Positions 49,063 through 57,764 of a DNA stretch of 64,000 bases are shown here, one piece after another; positions within the stretch are counted from its first letter, which is position 1, and the number at the start of each line of letters is the position of its first letter. The notes under the pieces were generated by a model, which was given only the letters and a program-made list of their open reading frames with translations, was not told where the DNA came from and searched no databases. The DNA lies in contig NZ_JAACFU010000003.1 in the NCBI RefSeq assembly GCF_029051725.1, positions 124,001 to 188,000 on the forward strand, given 5' to 3'. This DNA comes from Bradyrhizobium sp. CSS354. GTDB taxonomy: Bacteria; Pseudomonadota; Alphaproteobacteria; Rhizobiales; Xanthobacteraceae. The position numbers were made by a program, and so were the translations under genes.

Positions 49063-49893
49063 ATGGCACGCGCGAGCAATCTGGTGATCGGAACGGCGAC
49101 GCTGGCGGTGATCGCCGTGGCGTTCGGCGGCGTGCTCGGCGTGCAGAAATGGCGCACCCTCCAGAGCCGCAGCCCGTTGCGCGTCGTATTCGAGGGCGGC
49201 TCCGCCAGCGGATTGCGCCGCGGCGGGCCGGTCAATTTCGACGGCGTCCCCGCAGGCCAGATCCTGTCGATCAAGCTGGACAATCCGCGCAAGGTCGTGG
49301 CCCTGGTAATGCTCGACAACTCCGCGCCGATCCGCAAGGACACCGTCGCGGGCATCGAGTTCCAGGGTCTCACCGGCGTCGCCGCGGTGTCGCTGATCGG
49401 CGGCGCGCCCTCGGCGCCGCCAGTGCCGCTCGACTCGGACGGCGTCCCCGTGCTGACCGCTGATCTCAGCGACGCCGAATCGATCGTCGACACCCTGCAT
49501 AGTGTCGATCGCACCATCGTCACCAACGCCCCGGCGATCAAGGAGGGCCTGCGCACGTTCGAGACATACACCGCCGATCTCCGGAGCAAGGGCGGCGAAA
49601 TCGATTCCGTCATGGCCAAGGTCGACAGCGCCTTCGCGGGCTTCGACAAGGCGGTCACAAAGATCGAGGGCGTGGTGCCCGGCTTTGCCGACGGCAAGGC
49701 GGATGAGCTGTTCGAAAAGATCCAGGGATTGCACGAGCTCGCCGACACCATGAAGAAGAAATCGGCAAACTTCCTTGAGGACATCCGCCGTTCGCTGCTC
49801 GACGTCAGCGAAGCCGCCAACAAGATGAGCGGGACACCCACCCCCGCCGCCGCTCCGCGACCGCCGCGCAAGCCGGCGCAGCAGAAGCGGTAG
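49063..49893 (+). CDS. MCE (MlaD-like) family lipid-transport protein
   Basis: A 276-residue protein with an N-terminal anchor helix (about residues 6-26), a single MCE domain (about 38-116; V-V-F-E-G-G-S-A-S-G-L-R-R-G-G-P-V, F-Q-G-L-T-G-V-A-A-V) and a C-terminal helical tail. MCE proteins form hexameric rings that carry phospholipids across the periplasm. No MlaE or MlaF partner is adjacent, so it must use one from elsewhere. ATG 49063 gives the proper anchor. The stop lies four bases from the autotransporter stop. Confidence 0.88.
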   Translation: MARASNLVIGTATLAVIAVAFGGVLGVQKWRTLQSRSPLRVVFEGGSASGLRRGGPVNFDGVPAGQILSIKLDNPRKVVALVMLDNSAPIRKDTVAGIEFQGLTGVAAVSLIGGAPSAPPVPLDSDGVPVLTADLSDAESIVDTLHSVDRTIVTNAPAIKEGLRTFETYTADLRSKGGEIDSVMAKVDSAFAGFDKAVTKIEGVVPGFADGKADELFEKIQGLHELADTMKKKSANFLEDIRRSLLDVSEAANKMSGTPTPAAAPRPPRKPAQQKR

Positions 49894-49897
49894 ACCG

Positions 49898-52800
49898 TCA
49901 CCACGCGTAGCGGACGACGCCCTTGCCGGCGTAAGAGCGGGTGACGTTCGAGAACTCCCCCTCGAAAGTCGCCGACGCAGACCAGCCGTTCATCCAGCTC
50001 ATCTGCACCGCCGCCGTGGTCAGTGCGGAATCGTGCGCCTGGGCGGCGCCGTTCACCACGAACGCCGATCCCGGCAACGTCTGGAAGACCGCACCGACGG
50101 CGCGATCCGGATTGTAGTCATGTGCCCAGGCGACGCGGCCGCGCAGGGTCATCAGGCCGCCGGCTGCGGCAAATGACTTGTCCGCGCGCAGGCCGAGCTC
50201 GGTGCGGGTGCTGGTCACGTCCTTGGCGGCATAATTCAGCGCGAAGATGTTGCTGCCGACCACAGCGAACTCCGAATAGCTCGGAAGGCTGAACACGGTG
50301 GCCTGGAGCGCCGCATAGGGCGTGAGGCCGATCCACTGCGAGGCATAGCGATAGCCGCCCTCGATTCGGCCCGAGAGCGCGTTGGCGTTGAACTGCGCAC
50401 GCAACTGATCGACGCCGGCCACGGTGACGATGCGGTTGGTCGTGACGTCCTGCCAACCATAGGCCAGCGCGGCCGTTATGTAGGCCGGCCCCGCCGTATG
50501 ACGCACGAAGGCGCCGGCCTGGAACAGGTCGGAGCGGCCCCAGCCGAGTCCGTTGACGTTGAAGCCGGTTGCCCCGCCCGCAAGCGCAAAGCCGGCGATC
50601 GTGGACGGCGAGAAGCGGTAGTCGAGGCCGACGGCGGTGCCGTAGACGCTGCTGCTGGTGTTGTTTGAGCCGAGGCCGGCATTGCCGTCGGTGGTCTGCG
50701 AGCCACCATAGCCGGCCGCCCACAGGTCCCAGCGTTGTTCGAAACTCGCCGGCGGCGTCTTGCGATGGATCGAGGCAAGAGCGTCGCGTGCGTTCCTGTC
50801 GCGTGTGCCCTTGCCGGTCGCAGCATACGCATTCGCGCTCGTCTCTTCGGCGAAGGGCGTCGCACCCGGCGTCCCGTTGCGCCCCGCGCCAAACACGTCC
50901 GTGAGCAGGCCGAGGAACAGGTTCATCGCGTTGAAACTCGTCTGCTGCGTGCCCGTCGCCGACTCGCCGGAGGCCTGTGTCAGCCCCGTCGGCGAGAGAT
51001 TCGCGAGAGCCACGGGAAGGCTGCCGGTCCGGTTGAAGACGCTCGTCAGCGCGTTGGCGACGTTCTGCTGATTGACGTTGAGACCTGTACCGTAGCCTAG
51101 CGAGAGATCCAGAAAGACGTTGTTGGGATCGTAGCTCAGGCTGGCCTTCAGGTTCGAAGACAGACCCGCGACGGCCGGATTGAATTTGTCGGGAAGCGTC
51201 GCCGAAGTCAGGATCGTGTAGTGTTTCGCGATCGAGCCGGTCGGGACGACTGTAACCGTGGCCCCATTGAGCGTGGAGGTCCCGGTGACCACAGCGATGC
51301 CGTTGCTCGTACCTGAGACCTGCACCATGTACGCCGACGCCGCCGTGAAGGTGAGATCGCCGTTCACGTTGAGCATTCCGGTCGGGCTGCCCGGCGACAG
51401 CGTGCCACCATTGACGTTGATCGTGTTGACACTGCCGACGCCGCCGAATGTGCCACCGGTCGCGACGCTTACATTGCCGTTGATGGTACCGACCAGCGTG
51501 AGCGTGCCGCCCAGCACATTCCAGTCCTGATTACCCGTGCCGGTCACGCTCCAGTTCGAATTGTCGACCTTGTTGAAGGTCGAGAAGCCGTCATACTGAA
51601 GAAGGGGACCGATCAGGTCGAGGTTGAACGTATCTTTGCCGGTGCCGCCGAGCTGGAAGGTGTCGGCGCCGGTGCCTAGCACCAGGCCGTTGATGATGCT
51701 GCCGGGTCCGAGCGTCAGCGTGTTGGGGCCGCAGACACAAAACTCGATTGCAGCAATTCCGGCCGCAGCGTTGATGGTCCCCGAGTTGAAGACGTTGGCC
51801 CCGCCGTTCGCGCTGATGCCGACACCGCCAGCACCGACGGTAATGGTTCCGGTATTGACGATCTGGTTTGTCGTCGTGAACGAGCTCACGTCGATGCCTA
51901 AGCCGGAATCGCCGACGGTGATCGTACCGCTGTTGATGATGGTGTTGGAATCACCGAGAGCTACGATGCCCTCGGCGAAATCGGCCCCTGTGATCCGTCC
52001 ATTGTTGCTGATCGTGGAGGACAGGCCCGTAAACGCGATGCCCGCACCGCCCAGACCGACGCTGACCGTCCCGTTTTGGTTGATCGCGGTCCGATTGCCT
52101 TGCACCGCAATGCCGGCGGATGCGCCGTCGCCCGACTTGATCGAACCACTATTGGTCACCTTGCCGTCATCACCGAACAAGGCGATGCCAACGCCAAAGT
52201 CGCTGGCCGTGATGGCGCCGAAATTGCTGACGGTTTGAAAATTACCCTGCATAAAGATGCCGGCGGCACTCTGCCCGACGGAAATCGTGCCGGTGGCAGC
52301 GTTGGTGACCGTGTTGTTATCCATAATCGCAACGATGCCGCCGGAGAAGCCCGAGGAATCGCCGACCTTGATCGCGCCTGCATTGGTCACGGTCGTGCCA
52401 CCGAACGAAGCGTAAATCCCGATTGAATCATCGAGGCCGGTGATCGTGCCCGTCGCGGCGTTGGTGATCGTGTTGCTCTGGACCGCGAAGATGCCCGCGC
52501 CCGATGTGCCGATGGACAGCGCACCGCTGTTGCTAACGCTATTGTTGTTTCCTACCGAGATCGCACTGCCGTGGTCGCCTGTGGTGACGGTCCCGGCATT
52601 GATAATGATGTTGTGATCGAGCGCGGAGATACCGAGGCCGTTATCAAGCACCGTGATGGCGCCGTTGTTGGTCACGGTGTTCGAATTGCCGCCATTGATG
52701 CCGGTGAGGACCGAGCCCGCCGACACCGTGCCGTCGTTGGTGATGACGTTGGTGTCATTGACGTTGATCGCCGCCGTGCCGTTATCGTTGACGCTAGCAC

Positions 52801-53029
52801 CAGTCAGCACATTTACGGTCAGATTGGTGACGCCGCCGCCTGCCACAAAGCCGTCGGCATCGGTGCCGCTACAGGTGACGGTCTGCCCGCTTGCCGCCGG
52901 GTCGGGCGCGCAGTCCGCCTGCGCTGGTATCGCCGATAGGCCGAGGCTGAGAACGACCCCCACGACAGACGAAGCGACCACGGCAAGGCGCAGCCCAATT
53001 CGACCAGCCGTCGGCGGCCCAAATTCCAC
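49898..53029 (-). CDS. Autotransporter with repeat-rich passenger and C-terminal beta-barrel
   Basis: A 1043-residue outer-membrane autotransporter (type V secretion). Signal peptide about residues 1-38 (P-A-Q-A). The passenger (about 39-500) consists of degenerate units of roughly 25-35 residues like N-T-I-T-N-A-G-T-I-T-V-G-D-S-G, a beta-helix pattern, followed by a linker (about 500-750). From about residue 765 an autotransporter barrel of some 275 residues ends in aromatic W. Adhesion or cell-surface function is typical, the target unknown. Passenger codon use is less GC-rich than its neighbours. Confidence 0.92.
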   Translation of the reverse strand: MEFGPPTAGRIGLRLAVVASSVVGVVLSLGLSAIPAQADCAPDPAASGQTVTCSGTDADGFVAGGGVTNLTVNVLTGASVNDNGTAAINVNDTNVITNDGTVSAGSVLTGINGGNSNTVTNNGAITVLDNGLGISALDHNIIINAGTVTTGDHGSAISVGNNNSVSNSGALSIGTSGAGIFAVQSNTITNAATGTITGLDDSIGIYASFGGTTVTNAGAIKVGDSSGFSGGIVAIMDNNTVTNAATGTISVGQSAAGIFMQGNFQTVSNFGAITASDFGVGIALFGDDGKVTNSGSIKSGDGASAGIAVQGNRTAINQNGTVSVGLGGAGIAFTGLSSTISNNGRITGADFAEGIVALGDSNTIINSGTITVGDSGLGIDVSSFTTTNQIVNTGTITVGAGGVGISANGGANVFNSGTINAAAGIAAIEFCVCGPNTLTLGPGSIINGLVLGTGADTFQLGGTGKDTFNLDLIGPLLQYDGFSTFNKVDNSNWSVTGTGNQDWNVLGGTLTLVGTINGNVSVATGGTFGGVGSVNTINVNGGTLSPGSPTGMLNVNGDLTFTAASAYMVQVSGTSNGIAVVTGTSTLNGATVTVVPTGSIAKHYTILTSATLPDKFNPAVAGLSSNLKASLSYDPNNVFLDLSLGYGTGLNVNQQNVANALTSVFNRTGSLPVALANLSPTGLTQASGESATGTQQTSFNAMNLFLGLLTDVFGAGRNGTPGATPFAEETSANAYAATGKGTRDRNARDALASIHRKTPPASFEQRWDLWAAGYGGSQTTDGNAGLGSNNTSSSVYGTAVGLDYRFSPSTIAGFALAGGATGFNVNGLGWGRSDLFQAGAFVRHTAGPAYITAALAYGWQDVTTNRIVTVAGVDQLRAQFNANALSGRIEGGYRYASQWIGLTPYAALQATVFSLPSYSEFAVVGSNIFALNYAAKDVTSTRTELGLRADKSFAAAGGLMTLRGRVAWAHDYNPDRAVGAVFQTLPGSAFVVNGAAQAHDSALTTAAVQMSWMNGWSASATFEGEFSNVTRSYAGKGVVRYAW

Positions 53030-53333
53030 TTTGATGCCCTCAGTCCAGCGCTCCCCAGCGGCGCCGCCGGCAAACTAGGCCGCCGGGCCACTCCGTGGAA
53101 CTACGGAATCGGCGGAATCGCTGGGGGGCAGCAAAACCGGACTGATTCAGCTGACCATGTTGCACCAGAGGCACGCTTTTCCGGCGCAGCCTGGTCGATC
53201 CACGACGTGTGCGTGTGCGGTTCGGTCGCAGTATTGACTGTCGTTCACATCAATCATTGACCATCTGGGGCGGCGCCGCGTCCCAATGGGAGCGAGCGGC
53301 ACCCCTTCACACACACTGGTTTGGGGCCACGGC
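53030..53333. other. Gene-free interval upstream of the autotransporter
   Basis: About 300 bp between the amidase stop and the autotransporter start, both leftward. No repeat of the R families is present. It should contain the autotransporter promoter; no clear boxes or operator were identified. Confidence 0.5.
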
Positions 53334-54374
53334 TCAGTAGTTGCTCGGCGCCGCTTCATCCGGGATGCCGTCGATCGGGCATTCGGCGGTCCCGGGCATC
53401 GCGCGCGTCATCGCCTCGACCATGTCCCGTGTCCCCTCGGGATCGGCGATCCAGTTCTTGTAGAAATCATAGGGGCAGGCCGCTACGCCGCGCGGGCTTT
53501 CGCCGGAATTGATCATACCCGTGTAACCGCGATGGACCAGCTTGTAGAGATGGTTCTGTGACTGACCGTTGCGGCGTGCATCGCGGATCAGATGCTTCGA
53601 CAGCTGGGCATATTGGATGCCGTAGTCCTCCTCGCCACATTCACCGAGGGTGCGGCCGTCGAAGCCGATGATCGCGGAGTGACCGAAATAGGAGTAGACG
53701 CCGTCGAATCCGGCGGCGTTGGCGACCGCGACATAGACGTTGTTGGCCCACGCCATCGCCTTGGAGATCATGACCTGCTGCTCCTTGGCCGGATACATGT
53801 AGCCCTGGCAGCGCACGATCAGTTCGGCCCCCTTCATGGCGCAGTCTCGCCAGATCTCCGGGAAGTTGCCGTCGTCGCAGATGATCAGGCTGACCTTCAT
53901 TCCCTTCGGGCCGTCGGAGACATAGGTGCAGTTGCCGGGATACCAGCCCTCGATCGGCACCCACGGCATGATCTTGCGGTACTTCTGCACGATCTCACCC
54001 TTGTCGTTCATCAGGATCAGGGTGTTGTAGGGCGCCTTGTTCGGATGCTCCTCGTGGCGCTCGCCGGTCAGCGAGAACACGCCCCACACCTTGGCCTTGC
54101 GGCAGGCCTCCGCAAAAATCGCGGTCTCTTCACCGGGCACCGCGCAAGCGGTCTCATACATCTCCTTGGAGTCGTACATGATGCCCTGGGTGGAGTATTC
54201 CGGGAAGATCACGAGATCCATGCCGGGAAGGCCGGTCTTCATGCCCACCACCATGTCGGCGATCTTGCGGGCATTGTCGAGCACCTCGGCCTTGGTGTGC
54301 AGGCGGGGCATCTTGTAGTTGACCACCGCGACGCCGACGGTGTCGTTGCTGCTGGAGATGTCACCGTGAAGCAT
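53334..54374 (-). CDS. amiE: Aliphatic amidase AmiE
   Basis: A 346-residue nitrilase-superfamily amidase hydrolysing short aliphatic amides (acetamide, propionamide) to acid and ammonia in the cytoplasm. The N-terminus [12 protein letters not shown] and most of the sequence match the classical Pseudomonas enzyme closely. Catalytic residues are in their known numbered places: E59 (F-P-E-Y), K134 (Q-K-Y-R-K) and C166 (I-I-C-D-D-G). Last gene of the amide operon, 39 bp after fmdB. The Pseudomonas regulators AmiC and AmiR are absent here. Confidence 0.96.
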   Translation of the reverse strand: MLHGDISSSNDTVGVAVVNYKMPRLHTKAEVLDNARKIADMVVGMKTGLPGMDLVIFPEYSTQGIMYDSKEMYETACAVPGEETAIFAEACRKAKVWGVFSLTGERHEEHPNKAPYNTLILMNDKGEIVQKYRKIMPWVPIEGWYPGNCTYVSDGPKGMKVSLIICDDGNFPEIWRDCAMKGAELIVRCQGYMYPAKEQQVMISKAMAWANNVYVAVANAAGFDGVYSYFGHSAIIGFDGRTLGECGEEDYGIQYAQLSKHLIRDARRNGQSQNHLYKLVHRGYTGMINSGESPRGVAACPYDFYKNWIADPEGTRDMVEAMTRAMPGTAECPIDGIPDEAAPSNY

Positions 54375-54413
54375 TGAATTGCTCCTCTACTCTGTTTGAG
54401 ATTGCCGCGTGAA

Positions 54414-54785
54414 TCAGTGACTGATCATCCAGGGCCGCGCGGTGGGGAAGCCCTTGGCGCCGCTCCTGGTCTTGGTCACCAGCCGCGCCGGCTTCTTGTC
54501 CGATGCGTTTTTCGATGACTTCTTGCCCGTGGAGCAGCAGCCGCAACCGGGACCGTGCGCGGCTTTGTATTGCGCCAGTGTCTGCGGCGCATGCGTGCTG
54601 CGCTCGTTGACCGCGTGAGCTTTGCGCGTCTCCGACGGCATGCAGAAGAAATTCGGCGCGGTCAGAATGACCCGCGGGGCCATGATTTCGCAACTTGGAC
54701 AGACCTGCGGATCGTCGCATTCGGCCATCGGGCGCATATCCTTGAACGGACCGCAATCGTCACAGAGATATTCATAGACCGGCAT
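54414..54785 (-). CDS. fmdB: FmdB-type zinc-ribbon protein with extended tail
   Basis: A 123-residue protein. The first 55 residues form the FmdB zinc ribbon, M-P-V-Y-E-Y-L-C-D-D-C-G and later C-P-S-C. The remaining half is a basic, unusual tail with G-C-G-C-C (about residues 93-97) and a lysine-rich stretch. FmdB accompanies formamidase genes and has been proposed to regulate them. ATG 54785 gives the family N-terminus. Between fmdA and amiE. Confidence 0.9.
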   Translation of the reverse strand: MPVYEYLCDDCGPFKDMRPMAECDDPQVCPSCEIMAPRVILTAPNFFCMPSETRKAHAVNERSTHAPQTLAQYKAAHGPGCGCCSTGKKSSKNASDKKPARLVTKTRSGAKGFPTARPWMISH

Positions 54786-54878
54786 CGCATCATCCCTACG
54801 CTGTTGCCTGTAAGAGAAACCATTCCGCGGCGGATGCGGGACGGCAGATACGCCGTCCCGCATCACGTCGCGCAGGGG

Positions 54879-56108
54879 TTACTTGTCCGGCGAGATCGGC
54901 ATCTGGATATCGCCCTTGATGTGCTTGATCGGACCTGCCGAGGACGGCATCACGTCGAAGTCGAAGATCTCCGTCGGCAGCCATAGCGTGGCGCAGGCGT
55001 TGGGCACGTCGACCACGCCTGAGATGTGACCCTGAACCGGTGCGGTGCCAAGGATCGAATAGGCCTGGGCGCCGGAGTAGCCGAACTTCTTCAGATATTC
55101 GATCGCATTCAGGCAAGCCTGGCGATAGGCAATGGTGACGTCGAGATAGTGCTGCTTACCGGCTTCGTCGACCGAGATGCCTTCGAAGATCAGATAGTCC
55201 TTGTAGTTCGGCGTGATCGGCGACGGCTTGAAGATCGGATTCTTGACGCCGTACTTCGCCATGCCGTCCTTGATAACTTCGACCTTCAGATGCAGCCAGC
55301 CGGCCATCTCGATCGCGCCGCAGAAGGTGATCTCGCCATCGCCCTGGCTGAAGTGCAGGTCGCCCATCGAGAGACCGGCACCGGGCACGTAGACCGGGAA
55401 GTAGATCTTCGAGCCGCGCGAGAGGTCCTTGATATCGCAATTGCCGCCATGCTCACGCGGCGGCACCGTGCGCGCGCCTTCCGCGCCGATCTTGTCCTTG
55501 ACGTCGCCCTTGGCGCGGCCGCCATGGGCGGTCGGCGCGAACGGCGGATTGGCAAGGCCGGGCACACGGGTCGGGTTGGTCGCGATCAGCTCGGCCTCGC
55601 GCTTGTTCCAGGTGTCCAGCATCTTCGGATCGGGCAGACAGCCGATCAGGCCGGGATGGATCAGGCCGGCGAAGTTGACGCCCGGAATATGCCGCGACGA
55701 GGTGTAGAGGCCCTTGATGTCCCAGATCGACTTCTGCGCCAGCGGGAAATGATCGGTGAGGAAGCCGCCGCCGTTCTGCTTGGAGAAGAAGCCGTTGAAG
55801 CCCCACATGCTCTCCTTCATCGGACCGACGTCGAGCAGGTCGACGACGAGGAGGTCGCCGGGCTCGGCGCCCTTGACCCCGATCGGGCCGGAGAGGAAGT
55901 GCACGATCGACAGATCGATGTCGCGGACGTCGTCGGCGGAATCGTTGTTCTTGATGAAACCGCCGGTCCAGTCATAAGTCTCGATGATGAAATCGTCGCC
56001 GGGATTGACCCAGGCCACGATCGGAATGTCGGGGTGCCAGCGGTTATGCACCATGTCATTTTCATAGGCCGACTTGGTGAGATCGACCTTGATCAGTGTC
56101 TCTGGCAT
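54879..56108 (-). CDS. fmdA: Formamidase FmdA
   Basis: A 409-residue acetamidase/formamidase, cleaving formamide to formate and ammonia. Length and the segments W-H-P-D-I-P, T-Y-D-W-T-G-G, G-D-L-H-F-S-Q-G-D-G-E-I and C-A-T-L-W-L-P-T-E-I match the metallo-amidase family of Methylophilus FmdA. Cytosolic. It follows the UrtE-like gene after 27 bp and precedes fmdB. Confidence 0.95.
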   Translation of the reverse strand: MPETLIKVDLTKSAYENDMVHNRWHPDIPIVAWVNPGDDFIIETYDWTGGFIKNNDSADDVRDIDLSIVHFLSGPIGVKGAEPGDLLVVDLLDVGPMKESMWGFNGFFSKQNGGGFLTDHFPLAQKSIWDIKGLYTSSRHIPGVNFAGLIHPGLIGCLPDPKMLDTWNKREAELIATNPTRVPGLANPPFAPTAHGGRAKGDVKDKIGAEGARTVPPREHGGNCDIKDLSRGSKIYFPVYVPGAGLSMGDLHFSQGDGEITFCGAIEMAGWLHLKVEVIKDGMAKYGVKNPIFKPSPITPNYKDYLIFEGISVDEAGKQHYLDVTIAYRQACLNAIEYLKKFGYSGAQAYSILGTAPVQGHISGVVDVPNACATLWLPTEIFDFDVMPSSAGPIKHIKGDIQMPISPDK

Positions 56109-56135
56109 CGAGATGCTCCCCTTTTACACGGTTGG

Positions 56136-56825
56136 TTAGACGGACAGATATTTCGAGACCTGCGCGGCGTCGACGGCGTCGCGCGGATCGTCGCGGACGA
56201 TCTCGCCGTTCTCGATCACCAGCACACGGTCGGCGATATCGAGCGCGAAGCTCAGGACCTGCTCGGACACGACGATCGAAAGCCCCTTCTCGTCGCGGAT
56301 GCGCTTGAGCGTGCGCGCCATCTCCTTGATGATCGACGGCTGGATGCCTTCGGTCGGCTCGTCCAGCAGCAGCACTTTTGGCTTGGTCGCCAGCGCGCGA
56401 GCGATCGCGAGTTGCTGCTGCTGGCCGCCGGAGAGATTGCCGCCGCGGCGGTCCTTCATCTCCAGCAGCACCGGAAACAGTTCGTAGATGTCGCCGGGCA
56501 CCTCGGTTCCGCCGGAGACCACGAGGCCGGTTTCGATGTTCTCCTTCACCGTCATGGTGGAGAAGATCATGCGGCCTTGCGGCACATAGGCGAGGCCCTT
56601 GGCGACGCGCGCGTAGCTCGGCAAGGCACCGAGCTCGGCGCCGTCCATGGTCACCGAGCCGCTCTTGGCCGGCAGGATGCCCATCAGCGATTTCATCAGC
56701 GTGGTCTTGCCCATGCCGTTGCGGCCCATGATCGCCACGATCTCGTTAGGCGCGACCTTGACGTTGAGCCCGTGCAGCACCTCGCTCTGGCCATAGGCGA
56801 CGTGAAGATCGGAAATTGCCAGCAT
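56136..56825 (-). CDS. urtE: Urea/short-chain-amide ABC transporter ATPase UrtE-like
   Basis: A 229-residue LivF/UrtE-type ATPase: Walker A G-R-N-G-M-G-K-T-T (about residues 35-43), signature L-S-G-G-Q-Q-Q-Q, Walker B L-L-L-D-E-P-T-E-G-I-Q-P-S. ATG 56825 has GAGGAG (56833-56838) seven bases upstream; that site overlaps the urtD stop codon, so translation of the two ATPases is coupled. The E-G-I-Q-P form is typical of UrtE. Substrate judged by context to be amides, possibly also urea. Confidence 0.92.
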   Translation of the reverse strand: MLAISDLHVAYGQSEVLHGLNVKVAPNEIVAIMGRNGMGKTTLMKSLMGILPAKSGSVTMDGAELGALPSYARVAKGLAYVPQGRMIFSTMTVKENIETGLVVSGGTEVPGDIYELFPVLLEMKDRRGGNLSGGQQQQLAIARALATKPKVLLLDEPTEGIQPSIIKEMARTLKRIRDEKGLSIVVSEQVLSFALDIADRVLVIENGEIVRDDPRDAVDAAQVSKYLSV

Positions 56826-56836
56826 CAGCGTGCTCC

Positions 56837-57592
56837 TCAATGACCCAAGTAAACTTCAATGACCTTGGGGTCGTTCTTCACCTTCTCCATGGTCCCTTCC
56901 GAGAGGATCTGGCCCTGGTGAAGCACGGTCACCTTGTGCGCGATGTCCTCGACGAACTTCATGTCGTGCTCGATCACCAGCACCGAGCGGTTCTTGATGA
57001 TGCGGTTGAGCAGCTCGGCCGTCTTGGCACGCTCGGAGACGCTCATGCCGGCGACGGGCTCGTCGAGCATCAAGAGGTCGGGGTCCTGGATCAGCAGCAT
57101 GCCGATCTCGAGCCATTGCTTCTGGCCGTGGCTGAGCTCGGAGGCATAAGTATTGAGCTTGTCCTTGAGGAAGATCATCTCGGCGACCTCCTCGACGCGT
57201 GACTTCACCGGCTGGTCACGCTGGAAAGTGAGTGAGCCGAATACGGTGCGGCCGCGCGGAAACGAGATCTCGAGATTCTCGAACACGGTGAGGTCTTCGA
57301 ACACCGACGGCGTCTGGAACTTGCGGCCGACGCCGGCCTTGACGATCTCGTTCTCCTTGAGCTTGGTCAGCTCGGTACCGCGAAACTGGATCGAGCCTTC
57401 GGTCGCCTTGGTCTTGCCGCAGATCAGGTCGAGCACCGTGGTCTTGCCGGCCCCATTGGGGCCGATGATGACGCGGATCTCGTTCTCCTCGATGTAAAAC
57501 GAGAGATCGTTGACTGCCTTGAAGCCGTCGAAGGAAACCGTCAGCCCGGAGACCGCGAGCAGGAATTCCTTGGGCTGATGACCGACGAGCAT
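56837..57592 (-). CDS. urtD: Urea/short-chain-amide ABC transporter ATPase UrtD-like
   Basis: A 251-residue LivG/UrtD-type ATPase: Walker A G-P-N-G-A-G-K-T-T, L-S-H-G-Q-K-Q-W-L-E-I-G (UrtD-specific signature with His), Walker B L-L-M-L-D-E-P-V-A-G-M. The N-terminal residues M-L-V-G-H are the end of a tandem 54-bp repeat that also starts three mini-ORFs upstream; the real family homology begins at about residue 9. The ATG at 57592 is the last of four near-identical start regions. Confidence 0.94.
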   Translation of the reverse strand: MLVGHQPKEFLLAVSGLTVSFDGFKAVNDLSFYIEENEIRVIIGPNGAGKTTVLDLICGKTKATEGSIQFRGTELTKLKENEIVKAGVGRKFQTPSVFEDLTVFENLEISFPRGRTVFGSLTFQRDQPVKSRVEEVAEMIFLKDKLNTYASELSHGQKQWLEIGMLLIQDPDLLMLDEPVAGMSVSERAKTAELLNRIIKNRSVLVIEHDMKFVEDIAHKVTVLHQGQILSEGTMEKVKNDPKVIEVYLGH

Positions 57593-57595
57593 GAT

Positions 57596-57646
57596 CTATC
57601 TCCTCACTGCCAGCATGGCATCGGCATCGTGATGACCGACGAGCAT
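57596..57646 (-). CDS. Mini-ORF 3 in the 54-bp repeat
   Basis: ATG to TAG reading M-L-V-G-H-H-D-A-D-A-M-L-A-V-R-R. Its GGAGA lies 6-7 bases upstream in the preceding unit. Its stop is three bases before the urtD ATG, so ribosomes could reinitiate. Not a known protein; possible leader peptide or chance product of duplication. Confidence 0.35.
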   Translation of the reverse strand: MLVGHHDADAMLAVRR

Positions 57647-57649
57647 GAT

Positions 57650-57700
57650 CTATCTCCTCACTGCCAGCATGGCATCGGCATCGTGATGACCGACGAGCAT
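57650..57700 (-). CDS. Mini-ORF 2 in the 54-bp repeat
   Basis: Same 16 residues as mini-ORF 3 and the same spacing of stop to next ATG (three bases). The upstream site here is AAGGAAA, weaker than in mini-ORF 3. Confidence 0.35.
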   Translation of the reverse strand: MLVGHHDADAMLAVRR

Positions 57701-57703
57701 GAT

Positions 57704-57754
57704 CTATTTCCTTACTGCCAGCGTGGCATCGGCATCGTGATGACCGACGAGCAT
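57704..57754 (-). CDS. Mini-ORF 1 in the 54-bp repeat
   Basis: First in transcription order, M-L-V-G-H-H-D-A-D-A-T-L-A-V-R-K then TAG. GAGGAGACCATC before its ATG is shared with the urtC stop, so it is the first start a ribosome leaving urtC would meet. Confidence 0.35.
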   Translation of the reverse strand: MLVGHHDADATLAVRK

Positions 57755-57764
57755 GATGGTCTCC

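Noticed and set aside
55026..56843. 605-residue open frame on the plus strand over fmdA and urtE
   Set aside because: Runs antisense through two recognised genes and their gap; no motif.
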